Shown here: positions 1-8,739 of the stretch, one piece after another
How the letters are laid out: every line of letters starts with the position of its first letter
Position numbering within the stretch: the first letter of the stretch is position 1
Source: Sphingobium sp. AS12
GTDB lineage: Bacteria; Pseudomonadota; Alphaproteobacteria; Sphingomonadales; Sphingomonadaceae
NCBI RefSeq assembly: GCF_019097845.1
Contig: NZ_JAHRGM010000046.1
Coordinates: forward strand, 1-64,000
Direction: 5' to 3'
Length of the DNA stretch: 64,000 nt
The notes under the pieces: generated by a model
Told to the model about the DNA's origin: nothing
Database searches by the model: none
What the model saw: only the letters and a program-made list of their open reading frames with translations
Made by a program: the position numbers and the translations under genes

Positions 1-986
1 TTGGGGGGGATGAACGACCTTTCGCGGATATACTGCGTCTTGTCGAGCGGATCGCCCAGGCAGACGGCTCGGCGGGTTGGGTCGCAAGCTTCGCTCCGCA
101 AACGGCCCTCTATCTCGCGACTCTGCCGCTCAGGGCTCTCGATGAAATCTATTCGGATGGGCCTGACACGGTTGTCGCCGGCGGCCTTTTTCCCATGCAG
201 ACCGCCCAGGTTCTTCCTGGAGGCTATCTGGTCGACGGGCAGTGGTCCTTCGCGAGTGGATGCCTTGGGGCCTCCTGGCTCGGCGTGGGCATGTCCGTCG
301 AGGGTCAGCAGGGTGAAGGGACGACGCCGCTGATCGCAATGCTGCCTGCCTCTGCGGTCGAGATCGTTCCCAACTGGGATGTCGTCGGTCTGAAGGCAAC
401 GGCGAGTCATGATCTCAAGGTTGTTCGCCAGTTCGTCGCAACCGAATTTACCGGCCGACGCGGGGGAACGCCGCTCGTGGAAGGCGCTTTATACCGTTTT
501 CCCGCGCTGTGCGGCGCCGCATTCTTCCACGCGGTGGTGGCTCTTGGCATAGCGCGGGCGGCGCTGGATGATCTGCGGTCGATCGCCATTGGAAAAATAT
601 CGATCAGCGGAGCCCCCCGCCCTGCGGACCGCGGTTTTGTCCAGCTTGCGGTCGGCAAGGCAGAGGCCGAACTCCGTTCCGCCCGTGCCTTCTTCTACGA
701 GCAGGTTGAGGTCGTCTGGGCGGCTGTCAAGCGTGGCGACGTGCCCACCATCGATGAGAAGGCTCTCGCCCGCATCGCCGCCAGCCATGCGGCCGAGGTC
801 GGCTGCGCCATCACGCGCACAGCCTTTCGCCTCGCCGGCACGACGGCGACCAGAATGTCCTGTTCCCTGCAGCGCCGGATGCGCGATGCAGCCATGATCA
901 CGCAGCACGCTTTCACCAATGAGGGCAATGTCGAAAGCGGGGGACGGGTATTGCTGGGGATCGAGCCGCCCGCCGGCTTCCCATGA
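1..986 (+). CDS. iacA: IacA-like flavin-dependent monooxygenase, 5'-truncated
   Basis: The reading frame is open from base 3 and ends at a TGA at 984-986, giving 327 visible residues; the start lies before the window. The sequence has the acyl-CoA dehydrogenase fold of group D flavin monooxygenases (HpaB/HsaA type): an early ADGSAGWVASFAPQ segment (about residues 20-33) and a helical C-terminal domain ending in the RDAAMITQHAF region. No acyl-CoA dehydrogenase catalytic glutamate context is evident. In the known iac pathway IacA oxidises indole-3-acetate or indole using reduced flavin from a partner reductase. It heads an overlapping operon with iacB, iacI, iacH, iacC, iacD and iacE, and that gene company is the main reason for choosing IacA. 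A different group D hydroxylase is possible. Confidence 0.75.
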   Translation, partial: GGDERPFADILRLVERIAQADGSAGWVASFAPQTALYLATLPLRALDEIYSDGPDTVVAGGLFPMQTAQVLPGGYLVDGQWSFASGCLGASWLGVGMSVEGQQGEGTTPLIAMLPASAVEIVPNWDVVGLKATASHDLKVVRQFVATEFTGRRGGTPLVEGALYRFPALCGAAFFHAVVALGIARAALDDLRSIAIGKISISGAPRPADRGFVQLAVGKAEAELRSARAFFYEQVEVVWAAVKRGDVPTIDEKALARIAASHAAEVGCAITRTAFRLAGTTATRMSCSLQRRMRDAAMITQHAFTNEGNVESGGRVLLGIEPPAGFP

Positions 987-1002
987 AAGGGAGGATGAAG
1001 CC

Positions 1003-1365
1003 ATGACGCAGGCCACTGAACCGCTGCGAGCGCTTTTTTGTATCGGCATCACGCAAGGCTTCCACGATTTGCCCGCTGCGCAGGCGAAGGAAGTCATGGC
1101 CGTCTTCATCGAAGCATTTCGCGATCTGCGCGGTCGCTTCGGTATCACGGTGCTGGGCACGTTCGACGACGACCAATTGACGGTCGGCGCCGCTTCCGGC
1201 GGCTGGCCGTGGACCGCCTATATCCTGGCCGACCTGCCCGATCTCAAGGCCGCCGTCGCAATCTGCGACATCTTCCGCTCGACAAGGGCACTGGACGGCC
1301 AATTGTGGAAATTCGCCAGAATCGAGGCGCGGATCGGCCGACAGCTCTTTGCGGGCAACGAATGA
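1003..1365 (+). CDS. iacB: IacB-like small protein of the indole-acetate cluster
   Basis: This encodes 120 residues. The start ATG at 1003 is preceded by a strong AAAGGGAGG site 10 bases upstream of it, and an upstream in-frame start at 919 would overlap iacA and is rejected. The protein reads as a compact alpha/beta domain with an ITQGFHDLP segment near residue 14 and a GGWPWTAYILADLP segment near residue 65, with no signal peptide or membrane helix. A gene of this size follows iacA in described iac clusters; its biochemical role is not settled. Its stop overlaps the start of iacI (ATGA), indicating translational coupling. The name rests on position and a general family resemblance. Confidence 0.6.
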   Translation: MTQATEPLRALFCIGITQGFHDLPAAQAKEVMAVFIEAFRDLRGRFGITVLGTFDDDQLTVGAASGGWPWTAYILADLPDLKAAVAICDIFRSTRALDGQLWKFARIEARIGRQLFAGNE

Positions 1366-1841
1366 GCGAGATACGCCGCCTCGCCAGCGTGTGTCTTCAC
1401 CGCTATTTCGCGCTCTGCGACCGTCCGCGTCGCGTTGGCCAGACGAGCTATGGCGATCTCTTTTCCGCTAATGCGATATGGGAAGGAGTCGGTGGCCGCT
1501 ATGCCGAGCGCTTCGGCCGGTTCGAGGGGCGCGACGCCATCGCGGGCGCCATGCGCCTCGCGCTGGATGAGACGCCAAGCTACCGGTTCAATCTGCACCT
1601 GCTGACCAATGAGCTTTGGATGCCGGGTTCGGCTTTGACCGGCGCCTGGCTTCTCCAGCAGTTTTCCGTGCTGAACGATGAACGGGCGATCGAGGCAACA
1701 GCCGAGATACGAGTCACCTTCGACGTGGCCGGCGGAGCAGTCACTATCGCGCGGTTCAGAACGCGCAATCTCATGTGGCGGGAAGCCGTGGATGGGATCG
1801 GTGAGAATGCGGATCTCGCCGGGCTGGAAGAGCTTTCATGA
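1362..1841 (+). CDS. iacI: IacI-like SnoaL/NTF2-fold protein
   Basis: This encodes 159 residues. The ATG at 1362 overlaps the iacB stop and its own stop overlaps the iacH start, so it sits in a translationally coupled chain. The sequence looks like an NTF2/SnoaL cone fold: an N-terminal helix with RYFALCD, the YGDLFSANAIWEG strand-loop typical of SnoaL-like proteins, and the FEGRDAIAGAMR helix. Known iac clusters carry a SnoaL-like iacI gene, proposed to act on an oxygenated indole-acetate intermediate. A longer reading frame starting at 1038 only shadows iacB and is not used. Function is inferred from context. Confidence 0.62.
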   Translation: MSEIRRLASVCLHRYFALCDRPRRVGQTSYGDLFSANAIWEGVGGRYAERFGRFEGRDAIAGAMRLALDETPSYRFNLHLLTNELWMPGSALTGAWLLQQFSVLNDERAIEATAEIRVTFDVAGGAVTIARFRTRNLMWREAVDGIGENADLAGLEELS

Positions 1842-2965
1842 CCTCAGGCTATCTCGTTCGCTTCCCGACAAGAGGAGAGAGTCCTCGACTCGCTGTCAAG
1901 GATTCGATCGACCTGGCCGGTCAGCGTACCGGCATGGGCAGCCCGGCCTTCGCTCAGACGCAACCCGCACAGCGCAATGCCGAGGTGGTCGACAAGCTGC
2001 TCGCAGCCAGGTTCGAAATCGCCGGCAAGACCCGCCTGCACGGGCTTGCCCTGGGTGCAACCGGGATCAACGCCTGGAGCGGAACGCCCATCAACCCCTC
2101 GTTCCCCGAACTGGTGCCGGGTGGCTCATCGAGCGGCAGCGCCGCCGTGATCGCAGCCGGCGAAGCCGAGCTTGCCATCGGGACCGACACCGGCGGTTCG
2201 GTTCGTGTCCCTGCGGCATGCTGCGGTGTTTTCGGCCTGAAAACAACAGCCGGGCTCATTTCGCGTGCCGGTGTCCATCCTGCCGCTTCCTCTCTCGATG
2301 TCGTCGGCCTCTTCGCGCGCGACCCGGCCGTGATTGCGCGGGCCTTGCATGCCGTCACCGTCGATGCGCCGCTATCCGACAGGCCGATCCGCCGGTTGGG
2401 CAGGATTCAGATCGCTGCGGACCTTGACGTGGACGCTGCGGTCACCGTCGCCTGCGTTCACGCAAACCTGACGGTCGACCCGGTCGTTTGGCCGGGCATG
2501 AAGGCGGCTTTCAAGGCAGGCCTGGCGCTTATCAACGCCGAGAGCTGGGATGCTTATGGCGAGCTGGTCGAAGCGGGCCTTTTGCCGGCTGACGTTTCCG
2601 AACGTCTGCGCGCCGGCAGCAGGGTGACCGATGCCCAACGGCTCGAAGCCGAAGCCGTGCGCCGGCGGGCCCGCCTTGAGGTCGATGCGCTGCTGGCACA
2701 GGTCGACGCATTGCTGCTGCCGACGCTTGCCATTTTTCCGCCCAGCCTGGCCGAGGGCGGTGCGGACCCTTCGGGCATCGCACTGACGGCGTTGGTCCGT
2801 CCGTTCAACCTGACCGGGCACCCTGCTTTGTCCGTCCCTATCGCCCGAACCAAGCGCGGTCCCATCGCGATGCAGATCGTGGGACGCCTCGGTTCCGATC
2901 TCGCGCTGTGCGACTTCGCGAAGAACATGTTTCCCGCCAATCACAACCAAGGAGGCGCCGCGTGA
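1838..2965 (+). CDS. iacH: IacH-like amidase (amidase signature family)
   Basis: This encodes 375 residues starting at the ATG that overlaps the iacI stop. It carries the amidase-signature core: catalytic lysine in AVKDSIDLAG (K21), the PGGSSSGSAAV glycine-serine loop (residues 94-104) with the cis-serine, and the TDTGGSVRVPA segment with nucleophile S121, so the Ser-cisSer-Lys triad appears complete. Its length is on the short side for the family (often 390-470), mostly through a compact C-terminal half. In iac clusters the amidase IacH is thought to hydrolyse an amide or lactam intermediate, or an indole-acetate amide conjugate. It is translationally coupled to iacC through a GTGA overlap. 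Confidence 0.8.
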   Translation: MTSGYLVRFPTRGESPRLAVKDSIDLAGQRTGMGSPAFAQTQPAQRNAEVVDKLLAARFEIAGKTRLHGLALGATGINAWSGTPINPSFPELVPGGSSSGSAAVIAAGEAELAIGTDTGGSVRVPAACCGVFGLKTTAGLISRAGVHPAASSLDVVGLFARDPAVIARALHAVTVDAPLSDRPIRRLGRIQIAADLDVDAAVTVACVHANLTVDPVVWPGMKAAFKAGLALINAESWDAYGELVEAGLLPADVSERLRAGSRVTDAQRLEAEAVRRRARLEVDALLAQVDALLLPTLAIFPPSLAEGGADPSGIALTALVRPFNLTGHPALSVPIARTKRGPIAMQIVGRLGSDLALCDFAKNMFPANHNQGGAA

Positions 2966-4224
2966 GACTTGACCTCGACTCCCTGCCCGCACTCGTCGGC
3001 CCCGACTGGATCGACGGGCGTCTCTACACCTGTGCGGACATATTCGAACGCGAGATCGAACGCATCTTCGAAGGTGGCTGGGTGTGGGTCGCGCATGAAA
3101 GCGAGGTGGCGCAGGCGCGCAGCTTCAAGACTTTGGCGATCGGTCGCCAGCCGGTGATCGTCACGCGCACCGACAAGGGCGAACTGGTGACCATGCTGAA
3201 CCGCTGCCGCCACCGGGCGGCCACGGTCTGCCAGGCCGAAAGAGGCCACGCATCCCGATTCGTCTGCGCTTATCACGGCTGGAGCTATACTCCTGAAGGC
3301 CGGTTGGTCGGCGTTCCCCAGCCGGAAGGCTATGAAGGCGTTCTCGACCGTTCCGCGCTCGGTCTCAAAACCTTGCGGACCGAAAGCTATGGCGGTCTGG
3401 TCTTCGCGAGCCTCAATGATGCGGTCGCGCCGCTTTCGGATTATCTTGCCGATGCAAAGCCCTGGATCGACCGTTTCAACCGTCAAGCGGCCGGTTATCC
3501 GCTTGTCGTTCTGGGCGATCATCGTTTCCAGTTCGAGGGCAATTGGAAGATCCCGATGGAGAATACCACCGACGGTTACCATCTTCCCGTGGTCCACAAT
3601 TCCTATTTGCGCTTCGTGGAATCGGAAACCTCCGACCGTCTGGCGAGCGTCATGGCATCCGACGAACTCTATTGCCTGACGCTCGGTAACGGACATAGCG
3701 TCGGTATTTTCGACGCCGACGCCATCGATCTTGATCTGCCAAGCCGCAAGCCTGTCCCCAAGCACTATGAACAATTGGCTCGCGAGTTGTCCGGCTCGCT
3801 CCCTACCGCCGACGTCGCCCGCATATTGCGTGCGGTCGGCGGTGTCGGTTTCAATCTCAACATCTTCCCGAACATTGCGCTGTCCGGCGCTTTCCTGCGC
3901 GAATTGCGGCCGCTCGGCGTGGACCGGACCGAGGTTCGTCACATCGCGCTCGGCATGGGCGGCGGTCCCGCGGCGGCGAACAGGGCGCGCCTGCGGATCC
4001 ACGAACAGTTTCAGGGTCCGGCCGGGCTCGGCAGTTCGGACGACCGTGAAGCCTGGGAGCGCGTCGCGCGCGGCGCCCGTGCCGGCGGCGACATGGCCGT
4101 GCTCCTCAATCGTGGCGTCAATCGGGAGCGTGCCGCCGGCAACGCGCGGCGTGCGCATGCGACCGACGAGCTTGGCATGCGCGCCGCGTATGCGCGCTGG
4201 CGGGAGGTCATGGCCGATGCCTGA
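2962..4224 (+). CDS. iacC: IacC-like Rieske ring-hydroxylating dioxygenase, large subunit
   Basis: This encodes 420 residues. I choose the GTG at 2962 because it overlaps the iacH stop, follows AAGGAGGCG and gives a typical N-terminus; an upstream ATG at 2908 would run through iacH. The Rieske [2Fe-2S] ligands are visible as C82, H84, C102 and H105 (NRCRHRAA and CAYHGWSY). The mononuclear iron histidines are H207 and H212 in NTTDGYHLPVVH, with D204 as the likely electron bridge. The small subunit IacD follows directly. In the iac pathway this dioxygenase acts on an oxidised indole-acetate derivative on the way to catechol. No ferredoxin or reductase gene lies downstream in this window, so they may lie upstream of it. 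Confidence 0.85.
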   Translation: MRLDLDSLPALVGPDWIDGRLYTCADIFEREIERIFEGGWVWVAHESEVAQARSFKTLAIGRQPVIVTRTDKGELVTMLNRCRHRAATVCQAERGHASRFVCAYHGWSYTPEGRLVGVPQPEGYEGVLDRSALGLKTLRTESYGGLVFASLNDAVAPLSDYLADAKPWIDRFNRQAAGYPLVVLGDHRFQFEGNWKIPMENTTDGYHLPVVHNSYLRFVESETSDRLASVMASDELYCLTLGNGHSVGIFDADAIDLDLPSRKPVPKHYEQLARELSGSLPTADVARILRAVGGVGFNLNIFPNIALSGAFLRELRPLGVDRTEVRHIALGMGGGPAAANRARLRIHEQFQGPAGLGSSDDREAWERVARGARAGGDMAVLLNRGVNRERAAGNARRAHATDELGMRAAYARWREVMADA

Positions 4225-4726
4225 TTTCCGTTCGGACCGACCGCTGGATACCAACCTTCTTGGGCGAGCCAACGATGTTCTCTTCCATGAAGCCGCGCTG
4301 CTCGATGGGCAAGACTATGCCGCCTGGCTGGAGATGTGGGCGCCGGACGCGCTGTACATAGTGCCCACGGCTTACGAGTCTCTCGAAGACTATTCTACGG
4401 TGCTCAACTATATCCATGACGATGCCGATATGCGCAGGCGCCGGGTCCAGCGGCTGCTGAGCGGCAGCGTGCACGCAATGACGCCACCGTCACGTACTTT
4501 GCGCTCCGTATCGCAGGTCCGCCTGCTCGAACGTGACGCCTTGAGGGACGAGGTGCGGGTGACCTCTTCGCTGTACATCCTGGTTGCCCGAAGCGGAACG
4601 CAGCGTATGATCGGAGCACAAGTCGAACACCGGCTCCGTCTTGGTTCGGCAGCACCGATCGCCGGCAAAATCTGTAGGTTGCTCGACGCTGATCAGGCGC
4701 AGGGCGACCTCACGTTTTTGATCTGA
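4217..4726 (+). CDS. iacD: IacD-like ring-hydroxylating dioxygenase, small subunit
   Basis: This encodes 169 residues and overlaps the end of iacC by eight bases, starting at the ATG inside the last iacC codons. The fold is the NTF2-like beta subunit of Rieske dioxygenases: an N-terminal helix with FHEAALLDGQDYAAWLEMW, the APDALYIVP strand and the conserved VSQVRLLE strand near the middle. The subunit has no redox centre and supports the alpha3beta3 assembly with IacC. A much longer reading frame starting at 3731 is only the shadow of iacC. Pairing with the large subunit makes the assignment strong. Confidence 0.82.
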   Translation: MPDFRSDRPLDTNLLGRANDVLFHEAALLDGQDYAAWLEMWAPDALYIVPTAYESLEDYSTVLNYIHDDADMRRRRVQRLLSGSVHAMTPPSRTLRSVSQVRLLERDALRDEVRVTSSLYILVARSGTQRMIGAQVEHRLRLGSAAPIAGKICRLLDADQAQGDLTFLI

Positions 4727-4733
4727 GCCGAGC

Positions 4734-5480
4734 ATGCGTAGTCGCACTGATATCGCTCTAGTCACCGGAGCCGCGCGCGGGCTCGGCACGGAGATCGCCC
4801 GTGCCCTGGCCGGGCAGAAAATGCGTGTGGTGCTGGCGGACATCGACGCGGAAGCGGTCGAGGCCGCCGCCAGGGAAATCGATCCGTCGGGTGAGCGTGC
4901 GTTCGGCATTTCGCTCGACATAAGGTCAGTCCAGTCGATTGTGCAGGCCCGGGTCCAGATCGAGCGGCGCTGGTCGGCGGTGTCCGCACTGGTCAACAAT
5001 GCTGCCGTTACGCCCATGACCGGCCTATGGGACATCACTGCTGAAGAGTTCGACGCCGTGGTCACAACCAATTTGCGCGGCACCTTCCTGATGTCTCGCG
5101 AATTTGCCGGACCGATGCGCGCGCAGGCTTATGGCCGGATCGTGAATCTGGGATCCTTGGCTGGGCAGTCCGGCGGCTCCGGAACTGGTGCACACTACGC
5201 AGCCAGCAAAGCCGGCATCGGTGTCCTTACCAAGATATTCGCGCGCGAACTCCAGTCTGCGGGCATTGCCGTGAACTGCGTTGCCCCAGGTCCGCTTGAC
5301 GGTCCGCTTGCGCGGGCTGCTGCACCTGAACTCTTCGAAAAAGTGAAGCGCGCAATCCCTGTCGGGCATTTGGGCGACATGTCTTCCATCGCCGCTATCA
5401 TAGCCTGGCTGGCCAGCCCCGATGCGGACTTTGTCAGCGGCGCCTGCTGGGACATGAACGGCGGTTTGTCGATGCGCTGA
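4734..5480 (+). CDS. iacE: IacE-like short-chain dehydrogenase/reductase
   Basis: This encodes 248 residues, starting seven bases after iacD. It shows the classical SDR layout: the nucleotide-binding TGAARGLGTEIA motif (about residues 10-21), NNAAVTP near residue 87, a catalytic tyrosine in HYAASKAGIG with its lysine four residues on, a serine in the preceding NLGSLAG strand, and a VSGACWDMNGG tail. In iac clusters IacE is the SDR that oxidises the cis-dihydrodiol or ketone formed by IacCD. It is the last gene of the operon visible here, followed by 100 non-coding bases before the regulator. The substrate is inferred from context only. Confidence 0.75.
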   Translation: MRSRTDIALVTGAARGLGTEIARALAGQKMRVVLADIDAEAVEAAAREIDPSGERAFGISLDIRSVQSIVQARVQIERRWSAVSALVNNAAVTPMTGLWDITAEEFDAVVTTNLRGTFLMSREFAGPMRAQAYGRIVNLGSLAGQSGGSGTGAHYAASKAGIGVLTKIFARELQSAGIAVNCVAPGPLDGPLARAAAPELFEKVKRAIPVGHLGDMSSIAAIIAWLASPDADFVSGACWDMNGGLSMR

Positions 5481-5580
5481 TTGCAAGTGCGATTTCCATG
5501 GCGGCTTCCTTTTTTGCGCTCATTTTGTGCTTGCAAATATATTCCTTTTCATATGAATTGGCGTTCATAAGGAAAGGGGG

Positions 5581-6351
5581 ATGTTGAAAAGGGCTACCCA
5601 ACAGGCGGGAGCTATCTCAATGGCTTTGATACAGAGCGAACATCCGTCCACTACTGCGCGTACCGATGTCTCAATCGGTTTGGCCCGAAAGTCCATTGAT
5701 GCTCGCATCGGGCCAATTGGCGATGGTGTTGCAGTTGCTCTGATCAATTTCAACGCGATTGAAAGCAGCCATCTGCGGACCTCGCTCGCCAACGATGTAA
5801 CACTCATAGATCAGATAGGGCGGCCTGACGTACCCGATGTTCTGCTATACAGGCATCGTGTTTGGCAGAAATTCGATCCATTGGTTAAGGAGGCGCAGTC
5901 TAGGGGCCAGCGCGTAATCATTTTGACTGACGCTCCCTCGGTCGCTTTCGCCGTGAGCGCCGTGCGTGCGGGCGCCTGGGACTTGCTGCCGGTCGATAGC
6001 CCGCCGTTCGCGCTCAGGAGGGCAATCATGGAGGCAGTCGAGGCGGGGATACCCCCTCCCGAAACTGGCAAGCTGCCAAATGAACCGACGGATTTCTCGC
6101 CCGAGGACTTTTCGCGTCGCGCCTCGTCATTGTCGCCACGTGAACGGGAGGTGTTGGCGAGCGTCGTTGCGGGAAAGCCAACCAAGGTGATCGCCTACGA
6201 GCTTGGTATCAGCGTGAAGACCGTCGACATTCACCGGACGAACATCAAACGGAAGTTCGGAACCGCTACGCTCACCTCTCTTCTTCGCAACATTTTTCTT
6301 CTGGGCGGGCTACCTCCTATTCGGCCTGTCAGCAATTTGGCTTCGAGATGA
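5581..6351 (+). CDS. LuxR/FixJ-type transcriptional regulator with degenerate receiver
   Basis: This encodes 256 residues; the ATG is preceded by GGAAAGGGGG. The C-terminus (about 183-242) is a LuxR-type helix-turn-helix: LSPREREVLASVVAG, then ELGISVKTVDIHRTNIKRK. Residues 60-155 look like a response-regulator receiver fold (PDVPDVLLYR, VIILTDAPS, SAVRAGAWDLLPVD), but the phosphorylatable aspartate position reads tyrosine (Y90) and the conserved lysine after the LLP turn is absent. I therefore read it as an atypical, phosphorylation-independent regulator that may bind a ligand through its N-terminus. Its position behind iacE suggests that it controls the iac operon. P. putida uses a MarR-type IacR, so this would be a different arrangement. 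Confidence 0.72.
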   Translation: MLKRATQQAGAISMALIQSEHPSTTARTDVSIGLARKSIDARIGPIGDGVAVALINFNAIESSHLRTSLANDVTLIDQIGRPDVPDVLLYRHRVWQKFDPLVKEAQSRGQRVIILTDAPSVAFAVSAVRAGAWDLLPVDSPPFALRRAIMEAVEAGIPPPETGKLPNEPTDFSPEDFSRRASSLSPREREVLASVVAGKPTKVIAYELGISVKTVDIHRTNIKRKFGTATLTSLLRNIFLLGGLPPIRPVSNLASR

Positions 6352-6473
6352 ATCGGTGGCGTTAGTTGGCCGACCACACGCGGATATTGAGTCCCGGCAC
6401 AGTCAGGACGAGACGGTGCTCAAGGCACATAGGACAGCCCCGGCCGAGACCTGAAGAATCGCGCCTGCATGGG

Positions 6474-6700
6474 TCAGAAAGAATAGGAGAGCGCAAGACC
6501 GGCCAGCCCCTGATGGCGCGATCCTTCCTCACGCACGATCGGGCTGTCGGCCGCATCGCCCAGCAAATTGCCGTAGGAAATCCTGACCAGCAGCCCCAGC
6601 GCGGATCGAACTAACAGCCGAAGGTCGCGCCCGCCGCGACATCGCGCAGCGAAGCGCCGGGCCAATAGGCGGCAAGACCACTCCGCCGGTCTTGCCTATC
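6474..6700 (-). pseudogene. Decayed 3' end of a MipA/OmpV-family outer-membrane protein gene
   Basis: On the minus strand, joined frames give an AYWPGASLRDVAAGATFG stretch, then an in-frame TAG, a frameshift, and RISYGNLLGDAADSPIV followed by a typical barrel end (GLALSYSF, stop TGA at 6474-6476). The phrase LLGDAADSPIV and the terminal phenylalanine are characteristic of MipA/OmpV scaffolding proteins. Only about 70 C-terminal residues remain and no N-terminal half is recognisable between 6700 and 6850. The rest of the stretch 6352-6850 holds nothing else I can recognise. Confidence 0.6.
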
Positions 6701-6850
6701 GCGGCCTTGCCGGCGATCCTCCTCCTCCGGCACCGGCGGTTACGGGCGAAGTTCTGTAGCGCGCATTCGGCGGGTCCGGCTGCTAGCCGGCCGGGTTTCT
6801 CCATGTGTCCAAGTGACGCGATTTTCGATCAATGGGTTTGCACAAACAGG

Positions 6851-7117
6851 ATGGGTAAATATGCTCCGCTGGGCGCCTTCCTCAGGCGCTGGAAGAGAAA
6901 GAACGCCACTGCCGACACGGTGGAACTGACCTTTGCCGATGTCGAGCGTATCATCGGCGCCATCCTGCCGCGCGGCGCGATATCTCGCGACTGGTGGGGC
7001 AATGCGCCGGGCGACGAACGCGGCATTGTCCAGTGCCGGGCCTGGCTCAATGCCGGATTCGAGGCGCATCCGGTCGAAGGCGCTGAGCGTGTCCGATTTC
7101 TCAGAACCGACATCTGA
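6851..7117 (+). CDS. Small DUF7662-like protein
   Basis: This encodes 88 residues from the ATG at 6851 (CAGG precedes the start closely; the upstream in-frame start at 6692 overlaps the MipA relic and reads as nonsense). The pattern MGKYAPLGAFLRRW, then VELTFADVERIIGAILP, DWWGN and CRAWLNAGFEAHPVE matches small proteins known as DUF7662, which begin KYxPLxxFL and contain a TFxxIExIL helix and an AWxxAG strand. Their function is unknown to me. It stands alone, between a relic and a 630-base stretch with no recognisable gene. Confidence 0.55.
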   Translation: MGKYAPLGAFLRRWKRKNATADTVELTFADVERIIGAILPRGAISRDWWGNAPGDERGIVQCRAWLNAGFEAHPVEGAERVRFLRTDI

Positions 7118-7745
7118 GCTGCCGCAGCAGTATGGCGATCGCGGTCGCCGGATGCGGCCCGGTCGCACTTGTCTCGTGCTGCTTTTACCGATCGGGTGGG
7201 GCAGCTTCCCGAAACACTCCCTCACCGATGATCATGATCCGATCCCCGAAGCGATTCCGGGGCGGGCGATCCAAGATTTCCGCCGGGCAGGACGATGGCA
7301 ACATTCTGCATCATGCCTTCATCCTCATGGTCTCTACCGGCCGTCGCCGCACTGTCGGCCACCCTCCGGCGCGAGGCTGCACATGTACGAAGAATCTGCC
7401 ATCCCACGGACACACCATATCGTTAGCGAAAGGAGCCTGATTTCATCATTTCCTATGATCACTGGCTGGCTTCGGCACAGCAGTCATGTTATCTATGCTT
7501 CGGGATCGCCATCAGACAGAATTTCGCAGTTGGTCAAGAGTCGCATTGAACGAAATATTGTAAATCGTTTCTCAATTGAGCGTGCCCGTCTCATTCAATT
7601 TCCGGCCGTTTTCATCACCAGACCCGACAAGCGACGCCGATCAAGTGTAATCGTCTGATCAGAATGTAGTACCAATCCATGTTTCGGTGCGGTCGCGTTC
7701 ATCCTGTTCGCGTCTTGCCGTATCGGACAGTCAAGGGGGACGGAG
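7118..7745. other. Intergenic stretch without a recognisable gene
   Basis: Reading frames exist on both strands but none has plausible protein character, a ribosome site or a recognisable motif. The last hundred bases have lower GC than the surroundings and end in an AAGGGGGACGGAG ribosome site for the lipoprotein gene, so a promoter for the four-gene unit at 7746-11511 probably lies between about 7480 and 7735. Confidence 0.4.
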
Positions 7746-8729
7746 ATGCGGATCGTCGCCACGGCTTTGGTCGGGCTCCTGCTTTCATCCTGCGCCGCTG
7801 ATGTTCTTCGGCTCGAATATGCCGGCCAGGTCTCGACCCAGGCCGGTGCGCTGGTGCAATCCGCCAAGGGCTATGTCGCAGATGTAAAGGCGCGGCGCCG
7901 GGAGGCCAATATCGCGCTGGTCGCGAGCGACCCGTCCTGTAGCTGGGGCGATGTGCTGGTCATCGATCGTCGATGGCGCCCGCCGGCCGGACTGTGCGAT
8001 CTCGCCGGAGTTCCCCCGGAACGCCAGGAACGCATCGACCTGCGCCCGCTGTCGCAGGACGCGCTCAAGACAATCACTGTCGCCATTGCCGGCGTGGCGG
8101 CCTATCAGGCGGCGCTCGCCGACGTGCTCGAGGACAAGCCGCCCGATGCCAAGGAAGCGATCAACAGCGCGATCGGCTCGCTCTCGACGGCGTCGTCGGA
8201 CATCAACCGGATAGCGGGCGAAAAGCTGTTCGACCTCGGCGTGCTCACGAGCGATCGCGCAAAGGCCGTGGTCGACCTGATCGGCACGCTCGTCGCCCTC
8301 CAGCAGACCAGCCTCAAGGTCAACGCCGTTCGCGCCGTAGTGGCCGAGAAGGACAGCAAGCCGCTTCTGTCGGCGCTGGATGATGGTGTGACGAAGCTCG
8401 CCGCGTTGCAGGACGCGAACTCCGCCTCGCGGCTGCTCTTCGCGCTCGATCTGGCTTATGGCCGGGAGCGCGCGAATGCGGACTTCGTCGGTCGCCGGGA
8501 GTGGATTCGGCAGATCGCGGCCGCAGCCGACGATTCCCCGGGAGCGCGCGAAGCGCGCATAGCTGCGTTGCGTTCAGCGCTCACCCAGCTCGCGGCCATC
8601 GATATGAAGTTGCGGCAGGCGCTTGCGGGGGAATTCTCCAAGGCCGATCGCCAGCGGATCGCGCGCGAGAACCGGGCACAGATTCTGGGAATATTGTCGC
8701 AGGTCGCGGCGATCTTCCCGGCCATTTGA
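7746..8729 (+). CDS. Predicted lipoprotein, unknown function
   Basis: This encodes 327 residues. The start ATG follows GGGGGACGGAG. A lipoprotein signal is visible: two-residue charged start, hydrophobic VATALVGLLL and the lipobox LSSC with C16 as lipidation site. The mature part is alanine-rich and largely helical (long amphipathic stretches near 105-200 and 255-325). It is followed after ten bases by a membrane protein and then a subtilisin-like protease, so the three are probably one operon. I do not recognise the family. The predicted role is an envelope-anchored partner of the protease unit. Confidence 0.65.
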   Translation: MRIVATALVGLLLSSCAADVLRLEYAGQVSTQAGALVQSAKGYVADVKARRREANIALVASDPSCSWGDVLVIDRRWRPPAGLCDLAGVPPERQERIDLRPLSQDALKTITVAIAGVAAYQAALADVLEDKPPDAKEAINSAIGSLSTASSDINRIAGEKLFDLGVLTSDRAKAVVDLIGTLVALQQTSLKVNAVRAVVAEKDSKPLLSALDDGVTKLAALQDANSASRLLFALDLAYGRERANADFVGRREWIRQIAAAADDSPGAREARIAALRSALTQLAAIDMKLRQALAGEFSKADRQRIARENRAQILGILSQVAAIFPAI

Positions 8730-8739
8730 GGAGAAAACG

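Noticed and set aside
2941..4272. A 443-codon minus-strand frame opposite the IacC gene
   Set aside because: Shadow of a Rieske large-subunit gene with all cofactor ligands on the plus strand.
5025..5536. Minus-strand frames opposite the IacE gene
   Set aside because: No family resemblance, and the plus strand has full SDR motifs.
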